Counted from the stretch's first letter, positions 32,801 through 43,754 are shown. The stretch is DNA of 64,000 nucleotides from Fistulifera solaris (GCA_030295235.1 AP026124.1:1922001-1986000); one strand, 5' to 3'. Numbers and translations are program-made. Notes: generated by a model from the sequence alone, not told the origin.

Positions 32801-32866
32801 CGAATGACGACTCAAAGAATCATCATCAGTGTCGCTATCCTGCAGAACCCCGAAGAAGCCGGACAT
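26862..32866 (-). CDS. GCN2: GCN2-type eIF2-alpha kinase, multi-exon
   Basis: A 6-kb gene with many short introns. Order along the protein: RWD domain (32866 to about 32250; [15 protein letters not shown], then [22 protein letters not shown], with an expected Lys/Glu helix after it), acidic linker, kinase domain (glycine loop [12 protein letters not shown] near 31830, AIKKI, then [13 protein letters not shown] and [10 protein letters not shown] near 31000, [13 protein letters not shown] near 30490), HisRS-like domain ([44 protein letters not shown]), and an anticodon-binding-like C-terminus ending [15 protein letters not shown]. It senses uncharged tRNA and phosphorylates eIF2-alpha. The intron at 27825-27888 is clear. 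Length changes split it at 27345-27351 (GA unit), 28346-28348 (T-run) and 31829-31834 (G-run, one extra). The linker near 29430-29560 is unresolved. Confidence 0.88.
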
Positions 32867-33310
32867 GTTCGCTCTCCTCTCCAGATCAGCTTTTCATGCG
32901 TTGAAGAGTAGACTGGTTTTTATTTTGGATTTATTTTGGATCCTATCTAAAAACTTGAAGGTTATCAATAGTATTTCATTGACGACTTGGTGCTATGAAA
33001 AACGATAAGAACATGCTGTCTGTCATCTCGTCTTTCAAATCGCGACTGCGTGTCTTACAGCCGAAAGATTCAGTAATAGCGTCAAACCTCGAGTACCGGT
33101 AAGATCTTGGCCTCATTCACGCGACACGCGGAATAATTCGTCGACAAGAATTGCTTCCAACATTTTCTTTTCAAACAACAAGGTAATGCGATGATTCTCG
33201 ATCAATGAAGATGACAGATTGCTTGGATGATGTAATGATCTAGCAAGACAAAAGCTTAGGAACAACATTTGAGAATAATTGGAAGTGAACGAGAAGAAAC
33301 AACGCCGAAA
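32867..33310. other. Divergent intergenic region
   Basis: Promoters of GCN2 (minus) and the next membrane protein (plus). Has one GAGTACCGGTAAG site near 33092. No gene is seen. Confidence 0.4.
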
Positions 33311-34919
33311 ATGAACTTAAGCCCGAGAGATACGACGCCTAAGCCCCACTTTTTGGAAGCAACGAACCTCCAGTGTTGATGCATACCGTGATGCGACTGT
33401 CAATACCTGGTTTTCAGCAATTGGTCTGCTGAAACTGCGCGAATTTCTCATCACTGTGGACCACTTTTCGATATGGAAGCGGCATTTAGCTTGGGCCCTC
33501 GCAGATGGAAAGGAGTTGAGAGACTACATGACGCAAAGATATTCCAGTAGTATGGTTTTCCTGTCGTTGCTACTAAGCACAGAATTATCTGTTTTATTCA
33601 ATTCGGCCGTGGTAACGACTGACGTTCGTCATGCTCTCGAGGAAGAAAGCTACCACACAGTAGCCTTCTGGATCGGAATCTTTATCATCGTATCAGCGAT
33701 ACTTTCTCTGCTGGGTTTGGTGGCAACTTTTACAGCTTGGGGAATGGTTTCAGCAGTCAACGAAGTGAATGCTCATTGCGTACTCAGAAGCTCTATCGGA
33801 CAATACGTCGCCGAGCTCCCTGGGAATCTCATTGTAGGGTCTATTTACACGTTTTCGATCTGGTTGATCCTATTCTTTTTCCTCTTGTTGCCGGTCGGTT
33901 TTTCGTCATTGCTGCTCCTAGGAATTACTCTGGGCCTCTTCCTTCATATTATTACAGTATTCTCTGCTTTTGGTCGGATCATTATGCATTCGGGAGCCAT
34001 GGGATCGAATCGCATTTTCGCTTCCGGCTTTGAAAGCACATTGTCCCCTTGTTCGTTGCATGGAAATCTTTTGGCCAAAGCGCGCGACACCCTTTACAAT
34101 GGCTTCAGCATTCGACGTCAATATGCTGAGAAACACTCTATCGCCTCTGATCTAACTGTTTTAGACGAACTAAAACGGCACATTCGTCCCCCCAAAGATG
34201 ACCAGCCTGAACTCGCTTGCAGCGCCCCCAATGACACCGAGAATGGTTGTCTACCTTTGATACTAGCCGGATCGTGGACCAAATTTGAAGACAGCTTTGA
34301 CACGAGTGAACACGTCTGCAGCAAAACATTCCAAGACGAACCGCAATGCACCGCTTTCATGAATCAAGTGTCTTCCATCTTCAGGGCACCGATCGAAGTC
34401 GTACGAAGCCCACAAGTTCACCAAGCCACTGAAAACAACCAGCGCGCAGAAATCCCGGATGTTGATGCTTCGCAGAGCACTAGCTTGCAGTATTGTTTAC
34501 GCAACTCAATTAAGTTTCTTCATGACGTAGCTGATGCCCAGGTCCTTCCACCTGCAGTGTTCAACCGCAGTTCGAAGGAGAACACAAGTATCCAACGTTC
34601 CGACAAGTTGCTTTCCAGCGAAAGCAACGACTTGGAAGATGTCTTTGATGGTCCTTTAAGTCTCGCTGTGTTGGCCTCAAGTAACAGGAACCTCGGGTCT
34701 TGGTCCCTAGACAACGTTTCACCCAGCGATGTGGCATGCACAATCACGCCAACTCGACCCGGCGTCCGCCCAATTCCTGGTGCTGAAGGGCTAAGCAACT
34801 TGGACGTTGTTACTAGTGTTCAGACGAGTCGATTGTCGAAAGTTCAATCGCGAGACGACGAGCAAAATCACCTCTTGAGTGCTCCTGGCGACGAGGATTA
34901 CGGTTCGACTCGCGCGTGA
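33311..34919 (+). CDS. Membrane protein of unknown function, four or five helices
   Basis: Hydrophobic spans: SSMVFLSLLLSTELSVLF, TVAFWIGIFIIVSAILSLLGLV, LIVGSIYTFSIWLILFFFLLLP and SSLLLLGITLGLFLHIITV, all in the first 200 residues. A hydrophilic C-terminal half of about 290 residues rich in Ser/Asp/Asn follows. No domain is recognised. The long frame lacks an ATG before the first helix, while ATG 33311 in another frame gives MNLSPRDTTPKPHF; dropping one T from the T5 run at 33350-33354 joins it to WKQRTSSVDAYRDATVNTWFS. I prefer that start; 33524 (MTQRYSS) is the fallback. The helix hairpin layout suggests an endomembrane or plasma-membrane protein. Confidence 0.55.
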
Positions 34920-34992
34920 TGATGTATAATTAGAAGCAAGATAGAAGTCAGGCACAGCCTGCATATAGAAAATGAGTTTTATACTTGAACAA

Positions 34993-35880
34993 TTAATCTG
35001 AAGCAACCCGCGCTGATTCTCCAAAGAGTAGTGTATCTGGCTCCAGAGGCATATTCATCATGAGGCTAATGGTGAAGAAGAGCACAATAACAAGCCCGAT
35101 GGAAGTCCACAGCACCACATTGAAGTACTGAATTTGAAACATGGACTTGTAAGTTGATACCCAATTGTTGTTCTGATCGTAATATCCGAAGCCATAGTAT
35201 CCACTGTACTGATCGTTTCCGTTCGCATTTTGGTTTTGGTTGTCTTCCTGCAAACGGCGCGATTGACGACGAGGGCGTGCCGTTGAAGCTTCTTCTTCAA
35301 CGACGAGGTGAACGACAATAGTTCTTCCTGATTCATCTCCCATTGACTTCAAATTAGAAAGCACAGCTTTCATTTGCTTGTCCACGCCTTTTGCGGACGC
35401 AGTGTCGACAGTCACTTTGAAACCCGACAAACCAGCCTTTTCTCCTTGTGTCTTAACATAATCAGCAGCTGAAATTATGTCAATAGTTTCGTAGCCTTCT
35501 ACTTTCGACAACAGGGGGTTTAGCTGTTCACCTTCTACTTCAAGATGACCGACAACATTCTCCCGATGTTCCGAAAGTAAACTCGAAATGTACGGCATCA
35601 AGTCAAGATCGACACCGCTTCCGGAAAGTCCAATAACAACACCAGAATCCGATTTTTTGAAAAGATCGGGAACTAAAGGCATTCCAGAATGTTGGAGCTT
35701 TCGACGGTCGCCATGCAACGCTCCCCAGAAAGAGGCCACTCCAGCAACCGTTGTATCTACATTCGTCGATGTGGATTGATGGACGCTGCCTCCCGCACCA
35801 TATTCGAGGACGGCAATTCGAGTCGCGGCTTCTACGCCCGCAAGCGTAAGGAAGGACAACAATGCTCGTGCGATCATCAT
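34993..35880 (-). CDS. ATP6AP2/renin-receptor-like V-ATPase accessory protein
   Basis: A 295-residue type I membrane protein. Residues 1-19 are a signal peptide (ALLSFLTLAGVEA), followed by a luminal domain of about 220 residues with VVIGLSGSGVDLDLMPYI. A Tyr/Asn/Gln-rich stalk (QYSGYYGFGYYDQ) follows. The end, FQIQYFNVVLWTSIGLVIVL with FFTISLMMNMPLEPDTLLF, matches the ATP6AP2 pattern FNMVLW...NMDPGYDSIIYRM in spacing. ATP6AP2 and fungal Voa1/Ac45-type proteins help assemble the V0 ring in the ER. A basic RPRRQSRR upstream of the stalk could be a furin-like processing site, as in animals. The call rests mainly on the tail. It is convergent with the preceding membrane protein, 73 bp apart. Confidence 0.65.
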   Translation of the reverse strand: MMIARALLSFLTLAGVEAATRIAVLEYGAGGSVHQSTSTNVDTTVAGVASFWGALHGDRRKLQHSGMPLVPDLFKKSDSGVVIGLSGSGVDLDLMPYISSLLSEHRENVVGHLEVEGEQLNPLLSKVEGYETIDIISAADYVKTQGEKAGLSGFKVTVDTASAKGVDKQMKAVLSNLKSMGDESGRTIVVHLVVEEEASTARPRRQSRRLQEDNQNQNANGNDQYSGYYGFGYYDQNNNWVSTYKSMFQIQYFNVVLWTSIGLVIVLFFTISLMMNMPLEPDTLLFGESARVASD

Positions 35881-36389
35881 TTTCCCATTTACAAAATCCC
35901 TATTGTTTGTCGTCGATTGCTGTTGCTGCTTGCTGCCTTCGCTTGTCGTCGCGGAGGACGGAGCAAGCGAGGCGGACGGACCATGTACGTTGTTGGCGAA
36001 CTCCTTTCACGTGTTCTACTTAGCGGCATTGGTATTGTTTCCTATTTAGAGCTTCACATTGTTCTTCATTTTACTCTGGAATTTGTACAATACAATTCCG
36101 CTGCCTTTGAGTGCCACTGCGAAATAAAGTGCCACCGAACATAAAAGAGAGAAGTGACTTTGTGTGACATCCTTTTAAAGATTATTTAGAAAACGTCTTT
36201 GATAAGTTTCAATTGAACTGTCTTGCTCTCACACCATATAAAAAAATCACTTCTGGCCGGCATGCGCGTGTTTTTAACAGAACGCTAAAGATTTTGATTT
36301 TTGCATCTTCGCATCACGAACACACGGCAGCGCTGCAACAAAAACAAAGCGTTGCTCAACACAGTTAATTCAAAGAGCGTTTGGTTACC
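35881..36389. other. Divergent intergenic region
   Basis: Promoters of the ATP6AP2-like gene and the dynamin. No gene or repeat is seen beyond an AT-rich stretch near 36180-36250. Confidence 0.4.
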
Positions 36390-38708
36390 ATGAGTTCTAT
36401 GGAGCATCTCATTCCTGTGGTTTCCAAGCTGCAAGATGTTCTTGGCGCTTTGGGACAAACCACACATTTGGACCTCCCACAAATTGTGGTCGTCGGTGGA
36501 CAGAGCTCGGGCAAATCGAGCGTTTTGGAAAACATTGTAGGACGAAGCTTTCTTCCCCGGGGGACAGGCATTGTTACTCGACGACCTTTGGTTCTCCAGC
36601 TGTTCAATACTCGCCAGGCACCGGCCGATGTCGACGAAATGCCAAACAAGAACAGAATTATCCCCCCTGGTGGCAGTGCCGAAGAATGGGGAGAATTTCT
36701 TCATCTTCCCGGAAAGAGAATGTACGATTTTGCCGATATCCGACGCGAAATTGCCGATGAAACGAATCGTATCACAGGGAATAATAAGGGTGTTGATAGC
36801 ACCCCGATCAATTTGAAGATTTTCTCTCCTCGAGTTGTGTCATTGACGTTAGTGGATCTCCCGGGCATTGCCAAGGTACCTGTGGGAGATCAGCCCGAAG
36901 ATATTGAACGACAGATCAACAGCATGTGCATGAGCTTCATTTCGAATCCCAATGCCATCATCCTTGCTGTGACCAGTGCCAATACTGACCTAGCAAACAG
37001 TGATGCACTTAAACTGGCACAAGCGGTTGACCCTGAAGGACTGCGTACGATCGGTGTTTTGACTAAAGTCGATTTGATGGACGAGGGCACTGACTGCACC
37101 GAGATTCTTTTAAACCAAGTCATTCCTCTTCGAAGGGGATACATTGCTGTGGTCAATCGTGGACAAAAGGACGTTGTGTCTGATGTAAGCATTCGCGACG
37201 GCCTCAAGAAAGAAGAGAACTTCTTCCGCAAACATCCTATCTACTCGCGCGACCGATCGATCCTCTCCAAATGCGGTACCGGTAGACTTTCGAAGAATCT
37301 CAACAGCATATTGATGCACCATATCCGGGACTGTCTTCCTGACCTGAAGACGCGCATTGCTCACATGATGGCCGATGTCCAGAAGGAGCTTGACACCCTT
37401 GGTACTGCCGCCGAAAGCTCTAACAAAACAAGTCGCGGGGGAACTTTACTGAGCCTACTTTCCAAGTTTGCCACCAACTTCACCAAAATTCTCGACGGTC
37501 ATGTCGGAGAAGACTTGGACACTCGCGAACGCGCAATCAATGGCTCGAAGAGTTCCGGAGGAAGAGGGTGCGTCGAGCTTTTGGGAGGTGCTCGTATCTC
37601 ATACATCTTCACTTCGGTCTTTGCAACCTCGTTGAATTCCGTTGGTGCTTTTGACGGACTTACGGATGAAGAGATCCGCACTATCATTGCCAATGCCAAC
37701 GGTACACGCCCAGCTCTTTTTGTCCCAGAGATCAGTTTCGACATCATTGTCCGCCGCCAACTTACGCGTCTTGAACAACCAGGAGTGGAATGCGTGGACT
37801 TGGTGTACGAAGAGCTTCAACGTATCGCCGGTCAAGCTGAACCTAGTGAGCTGACTCGCTTCCCTATCCTTCGTGATCGAATGGTAGAAGTCGTGTCATC
37901 TCTCTTGCGTCGTTGTGTCACTCCTACACAAATGATGGTGACCAACCTCGTGAAGATTGAACTCGCCTACATCAATACTAGTCATCCAGACTTTATTGGA
38001 GGCTCGAAGGCTGTTGCAAGACTCATGGATAAGACGGACAGCAAAGAGAATGAGCGCAAACGAGTGACAAATGGACGGGGAAGCGCGGGGCCTCTCTCAC
38101 CTAGCGGTGCTAACAACCTGAACTCCGACGGCGACGAATTCAAGGATGCCACAATGGGATCTCCTTCTGGTGACAAGGATCACTCTGGACTTATGAACTT
38201 TATCTTTGGCAGCGGTGAGAATGGCGCCAAACCGGGTCCTGTCGTTGAAGAAGCCGAGGACGGCCCACCGGTGATCGTGCACCTGCCTCAGATGCCGGTG
38301 ACCATGAAGCAAACTGACTTTCCTATTACCGATCGAGAAGCGGTGGAAATGGCGGTTATCAAGTCATTGGTTGACTCGTACTTTGGTATCGTCCGAAAGA
38401 ATTTTATTGATATGGTTCCTAAGGTACGTCATGCGAGCTACTTGTGTATGTACCCCATCGTCGTGTTACCTCAAGTTTGTGACTGTTTTGTCTCCTAGAC
38501 TATCATGTACTTTCTTGTCAATCACGTTCGGGATTCACTGCAAAATGAGCTTGTTGCTGAGTTATACCGTGAAGGGGAAATGGGACAACTCTTACAAGAA
38601 GCGGACGATATCGCATCGCGCCGTCAAACGTGCGTCGAAATGAAGGAGCTGTTGGGCAAGGCTCTGGAAATTGTAAACGAAGTGCGGGACTTTAGCACGT
38701 ACAAGTAG
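36390..38708 (+). CDS. Dynamin-related GTPase, DRP1/Dnm1 class
   Basis: Exons 36390-38423 and 38499-38708 give 747 residues; the 75-nt intron is phase 0 (MVPK to TIMYFLVNHV). Start ATG 36390 has ACC before it. GTPase motifs: GGQSSGKSSVLE, the T of RGTGIVTRRPLVLQL, DLPGIAKVPVGDQP, TKVDLMDEGTD. The stalk includes HHIRDCLPDLKTRI; a short Ser/Gly insert (about 560-620) with FIFGSG replaces the PH domain; the C-terminal GED follows in exon 2. Lack of PH and proline-rich domains fits mitochondrial/peroxisomal fission dynamins (Drp1/Dnm1) rather than endocytic ones. In algae such proteins also act in cytokinesis. Sequence is unbroken over 2.3 kb. Confidence 0.92.
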
Positions 38709-39410
38709 ACACGGCATTCCACTTGAAACCACACGAAGCACAACAACCACAGTCCACGCCGTCGATTTTATAACATCAACTGAAAGTAAATCGATAACAC
38801 ATTCGTTACATACTCATAGACTTTGATACTAGTTTGATTTGATCGTAGTTCTTCGTGATGGCTGACTTTTGGTGATGATACACGACGCATATCCTTTATG
38901 AGCGCCTTGAGCCCTAGCCGCCACCATTCGTGATTCATTCATGCCTTATGCCTTCATGATCAAGAGTGCCACGTGGCACCTTCGTCGATCAAGTCGTGGA
39001 CAATTTTGGCTCGGTTTTGACTATAGATCTGAATGTAGGATCTTTTTTGCGTTGGCCAGACGCTGCCACCTGGCAGCCAGTCATTGCCTTTTTAGGCATG
39101 CATCGTCTGACCTCATCACGTTCAAAAAGTACCAGGAATCTACGTTTGCACCGAAATGCGTTGATGTAGTCATCGCCGTAGAAACTGTACTAGAAAATAC
39201 TGGCCATCTTTCCTTCCGGATCGCCGAGGTTCCTTGTTTCATTCCACTTCTACGTAGAAAATGTACTACACGGTTCCCGCCACACCGCGAAATAATAATC
39301 TTGGCCCCCTCTGCTTTGTTTCATTCGTTGTTTCATAGTTTCGTTTACCCGTCGAACTTAACCACTGTCTCGATTCAAACAACAACTTCCATCGCTTACT
39401 TTGCATCAAA
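38709..39410. other. Intergenic, HSP90 promoter
   Basis: No gene is convincing. A cluster of TTC/GAA units around 39229-39260 (GGTTCC..TTTC..TTCC..TTC...GAAA) might act as a heat-shock element, but the spacing is not a clean nGAAn array. Confidence 0.35.
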
Positions 39411-41815
39411 ATGGTAAGTAAACTCCGAATTGTCGTCTTGCAGATCGCTGCTTAAGCGGCAACGAAAGCGGTCGAGGTGTTCTTCGGCTCTATGCGAAGT
39501 TATCTTGTCGACCCGAAGACTGTATGAACGCCTGTGTAGCTCATTCGCTTCTCGTGGCAATGGATCTCACATAATTGTTTGTCTTTCTCATTTCAGTCTG
39601 CCGAAGCTGAAAGCTATGCCTTCTCAGCTGATATCAATCAGCTCCTTTCGTTGAGTAAGTATCAAATACAACGACTCGCATTTGTCGGTCGTCGCACGAA
39701 TGGCTGCAAATCTTTCCTTCACATCTGATCTTTCTCACATATTCCCCTCTTTACTATAGTCATCAACACCTTCTACTCCAACAAGGAGATTTTCTTGCGT
39801 GAGTTGATTTCCAACGCGAGTGATGCCTTGGATAAGATCCGCTACCAGTCCTTGACCGACAGCTCGGTGTTGGATGCCGAGCCCGAACTCCAAATCAAGT
39901 TGATCCCTGACAAGGCCAACAACACTCTCACCATCGAAGATACCGGTATCGGTATGACCAAAGCCGATCTTGTGAACAACCTCGGTACCATTGCCAAATC
40001 CGGAACCAAAGCTTTCATGGAGGCCCTTTCGGCTGGTGCGGATATCTCCATGATTGGTCAGTTCGGTGTCGGTTTCTACTCGGCGTACTTGGTGGCTGAC
40101 CGCGTCGAAGTCGTGTCCAAAAACAACGATGATGAATGCTACATCTGGAGCTCCGAAGCCGGTGGATCGTTCACGGTCACCAAGTGCGAAGATTCTGGCA
40201 TTGGACGTGGTACTCGTCTCATTTTGCACATGAAGGAGGACATGTCGGAGTATTTGGAAGAGAAACGTATCACGGATTTAGTCAAGAAGCACTCCGAATT
40301 CATTGGTTTCCCCATCAAGCTCTACACGGAAAAGACCGAGGAGAAGGAGGTCACAGACGACGAGGATGAGGAGGAAGAAGGCGACGACGACAAGCCAAAG
40401 GTCGAAGAAGTCGACGACGAAGAGGATGCTAAGAAGGAGAAGAAGACCAAGAAGATCAAGGAGGTTACGCATGATTGGAAGCACTTGAACAACATGAAGC
40501 CCATCTGGATGCGCAAGCCGGACGATGTCACCCATGACGAGTACGTGTCCTTTACAAATCCATTTCCAACGACTGGGAGGAACACGCTGCCGTCAAGCAC
40601 TTCTCCGTCGAGGGTCAGCTCGAGTTCAAAGCCATCTTGTTCGCTCCTAAGCGTGCTCCGTTTGACATGTTCGAAGGTGGAGCCAAGAAGAAGTGGAACC
40701 ACATCAAGCTTTATGTCCGACGTGTGTTCATCATGGACAACTGCGAGGAGCTCATGCCCGAATGGTTGCAGTTTGTTAAGGGTGTAGTGGATTCCGAAGA
40801 TCTTCCTCTCAACATCTCTCGTGAGACGCTTCAACAGAACAAGATCCTTCGTGTCATTAAGAAGAACTTGGTTAAGAAGTGCATTGAGATGTTCACCGAT
40901 TTGACCGAGAACGAGGACTCGTACAAGAAGTTCTACGAAGCCTTTAGCAAGAACTTGAAGCTCGGTATTCATGAAGACTCGACCAACCGCGCCAAGATTG
41001 CTAAGCTTCTCCGATACTACTCTACCAAGAGTGGCGACGAGATGACGTCTCTTGACGATTACGTCAGCCGCATGGACGACAAGCAACCTGGCATCTATTA
41101 CATCACGGGTGAATCGAAGCGCGCTGTCGAGACTTCTCCTTTCTTGGAACGACTCAAGAAGAAGGGATACGAAGTTATTTTCATGACCGACCCCATCGAT
41201 GAGTACGCTGTTCAACAGCTCAAGGAGTACGAAGGAAAGAAGTTGCTCAGCGCCACCAAGGAGGGTCTCGAAATTGTTGACGACGAGGATGAGAAGAAGG
41301 CTTTCGAAGAAGCAAAGGCCAAGTGTGAGGGACTGTGCAAGCTCATTAAGGAAGTGCTTGACGACAAGGTTGAAAAGGTTGTTATCTCCTCGCGCCTCGC
41401 TGATTCTCCTTGCGTTCTCGTCACCGGCGAGTACGGATGGTCTGCCAACATGGAACGTATCATGAAGGCGCAGGCGCTTCGTGACGCTTCTCAGTCGGCT
41501 TACATGACTTCCAAGAAGACCATGGAAATCAACCCCCAGAACGCCATCATTGTTGCTCTTCGCGACAAGGCCGAAGCCGACCAAAGCGACAAGACGGTCA
41601 AGGATCTGATTTGGTTGTTATACGACACCTCTTTGCTCACCAGTGGTTTCTCGTTGGACGAACCGTCTACTTTTGCATCTCGCATCCACCGCCTTGTCAA
41701 GTTGGGCCTTTCGATCGACGATGCTGATGACGACGATGATGCCGAGTTGGACGACATGCCGGCCGCTGTCGAAGACGATGACAACGATGAGTCCGCCATG
41801 GAACAGGTCGATTAA
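39411..41815 (+). CDS. HSP90: Cytosolic HSP90 chaperone
   Basis: Exon 1 holds only the ATG (39411-39413); introns 39414-39596 and 39655-39759 bracket a 58-nt exon ([19 protein letters not shown]). The main exon carries the GHKL ATPase ([45 protein letters not shown]), a charged linker of Glu/Asp/Lys, the middle-domain catalytic Arg loop ([11 protein letters not shown]) and the dimerisation domain. It ends in MEQVD, a cytosolic-type variant of MEEVD that binds TPR cochaperones. No organelle leader is present. One base is missing at about 40551 (VSF then [17 protein letters not shown]), splitting the frame in a protein that cannot be lost. Total about 705 residues. Confidence 0.96.
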
Positions 41816-42704
41816 GGAGATATCGATTGTAGATAGAAAACATTGCAGGTTTAGCTAGGTCATATTACTTCTTTGCCTGTCTTTGTGCTGCAGTTGTTTT
41901 ATCATTCCCTACCAGGTAGGGTGCTTCGCTGGAGCATGTTAGTTGAATTTAAGATGCATGGTCGTTTGGCAGCTTTTGCATTGCGCGCCTTGATTGAGAT
42001 GAATCAAGGCGTAGAGCTTTCGAATACAGACATTTTTTTAATGATAGCGCGGGGCGTCCGTGTTCGTGACCCGTCGGTCCCGGGAAGTCGCCTTCGGAGT
42101 CTAGCCCCCTGCGGGAAACTTTTTCGTTCTCGCCCTTTCCACAAGCGGGGATCTCGTTCCCCAGGGACTAATTGAAATATGAGTCTAATCTAGACGAAGT
42201 AACGTCCATTCGCTCTGCGCCACAACGAACTTGAATCGCCCTTCCAGTAATAGATGAAGGAACGAGATGCCACATGCCAAGACGTAAAAGTTGTTCCACT
42301 TTTAAATTGAGAATATGATTTACTAGAAAATATTCGTCCTGTAAAGGATATGGCATATTATGTAACCTTGCTAGAGGCATGCCGATTGATTTAGAGCAAG
42401 AGGTGCACCAATTATCGTGTTTGTGGGTGTCGCCGAACTGCGCCTCCCGCCCTCAATGACAGAGTACATTACTTAGGCTTTACAGTACAATCCGAAACAC
42501 GTTCCTTGCTTAGCATCATCCGATTACAACGGATCTTACTTATGCACTCAAATTGGCACGATTCGTTAAGTATCCTTACGTATTCGGTTTGCGTTTTCGG
42601 AGCATTGTTCGTTGATAATAAAGACGTTGCATCGCAACCACAAGTTTGGCTTGTGCGTCTTTCTTCGATTTGCGGTACGTTTAAATTATCTAAATATCAA
42701 TCAC
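41816..42704. other. Intergenic with hairpin and GC-rich block
   Basis: Between HSP90 and the PLC-X gene. Contains a perfect 10-bp stem at 41986-42011 and a GC-rich block at about 42046-42160 unlike its AT-rich flanks. No coding frame is convincing; a structured RNA is possible. Confidence 0.45.
41986..42011. repeat. Hairpin CGCCTTGATT-GAGATG-AATCAAGGCG
   Basis: Ten-base-pair perfect stem with a six-base loop, followed 20 bp later by T7 (42032-42038). It looks like a terminator or the end of a small RNA, though diatom nuclear genes do not use hairpin terminators. Confidence 0.55.
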
Positions 42705-43754
42705 ATGCGGCGCTCTTGCACCATTATTATTTCCACCGTTGCCTTCGCGTTGCTCCTCGCAGTCAGCGGCGTGTTACTTTGGCAATACCTTCCAGAGGAG
42801 TCTCGAGCCAGTGTCGCCAGTACCTTTATCGAGACAGAAGAGCCGGACTATCAATTTTTTCAATGCCTACCGACAGATGTGGATTGCTGCAATGGGCTGA
42901 ACAATACTTGTGATTTGCGACTTGATGAGATTCTGTTTGCAGGGTTACACAATGCAATGGCGGCACGAGAAAATGGTTTCTTGTTGGGAGCGAACCATGA
43001 TCTCAGTATGGAGAAAGCCCTGAAATACGGTTATCGGGCGATTAATGTCGATTTCGGACTGTGCGGTGGCGTTCCTCAACTCTACCATGGTTCCTGTGAA
43101 CTTGGAACTAGAAACCCTGTCGACTTACTCTCCCACATCGTCAAGTTTGTGGGAGAAAATCCTACCGAGACAATTGTCATTACAGTCCAGTTCACAAAAA
43201 ATTCGGGTGAAACTGATCCATCAAACATAGCTACGCTAGATGATCTGGTGTCGGTTGTAAATGCTGTAGACGGACTTGTAGATAAGTTGTATGCGCATCC
43301 GGACCTCTCAGAGCCCTGGCCAACTCTTCGCGAACTACAGACCCTTGGAAAGCAAATTATTCTCTTCCACTACAACGTGGATATTTGCTATGAGAGCGGT
43401 TGTCCTTATGGTCTTCATGATTATTTTGTCTACGCAGAAGAGACCGAGTTTGAATTTGCAACGCTGCTAGAAGTAGAAGAGACGACAAGATCTTGCAATG
43501 TGACGCGAGGCAGCAATGTAGCCACTTTCTTTGGTATCAACTTGTTTTTGGCTTTACCTTCGCGGGATGTGGCAGCCGAAATCAATAGCCTTTCATTCTT
43601 ACAAAATCATGTGAGCGACTGCGAAGAGCGAAATGAAGGCAACTTGGCCAACATCGTATGGGTCGATTTTTGGACTCAGGGCGAACTTCCTGTTTTCGTC
43701 CAACGACGAAATCACAATCGCGGCGTAACTAGTCAACAACGGCACGATTTATGA
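42705..43754 (+). CDS. PLC-X-domain phosphodiesterase (PI-PLC-like), membrane-anchored
   Basis: 349 residues from ATG 42705. An N-terminal signal anchor (CTIIISTVAFALLLAVSGVLLW) puts the rest in the lumen or outside the cell. The PLC-X barrel has the first catalytic His in LDEILFAGLHNAM and the second in VPQLYHGSCELG, with YRAINVDF between and ENPTETIVITVQF after. Cysteines near 60-75 (CLPTDVDCCNGLNNTC) suggest disulfides. No PLC-Y, C2 or PH domain is present, as in bacterial PI-PLC and eukaryotic PLCXD proteins, so it probably cleaves PI or GPI without calcium. The C-terminus ends in a basic QRRNHNRGVTSQQRH. Convergent with NDC80, 80 bp apart. Confidence 0.82.
   Translation: MRRSCTIIISTVAFALLLAVSGVLLWQYLPEESRASVASTFIETEEPDYQFFQCLPTDVDCCNGLNNTCDLRLDEILFAGLHNAMAARENGFLLGANHDLSMEKALKYGYRAINVDFGLCGGVPQLYHGSCELGTRNPVDLLSHIVKFVGENPTETIVITVQFTKNSGETDPSNIATLDDLVSVVNAVDGLVDKLYAHPDLSEPWPTLRELQTLGKQIILFHYNVDICYESGCPYGLHDYFVYAEETEFEFATLLEVEETTRSCNVTRGSNVATFFGINLFLALPSRDVAAEINSLSFLQNHVSDCEERNEGNLANIVWVDFWTQGELPVFVQRRNHNRGVTSQQRHDL

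Noticed and set aside
35689-36144. 151-codon plus frame over the ATP6AP2-like start
   Set aside because: Mostly antisense of a real signal peptide and promoter; no motif of its own.
39229-39260. Possible heat-shock element upstream of HSP90
   Set aside because: TTC/GAA units are present, but spacing is not the alternating 5-bp pattern; not strong enough to list as a site.
38941-39417. 158-codon frame before HSP90
   Set aside because: It ends in the HSP90 leader and runs over its ATG-only exon in another frame; composition is noncoding.
40540-40560. Programmed frameshift or HSP90 pseudogene
   Set aside because: The break lies in a conserved segment with normal codons on both sides and equals one missing base, as in many neighbouring genes; error is simpler.
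40322-41584. 420-codon minus frame across HSP90
   Set aside because: Opposite strand of a strongly biased, highly expressed gene; long antisense frames are common there and no family is recognisable.
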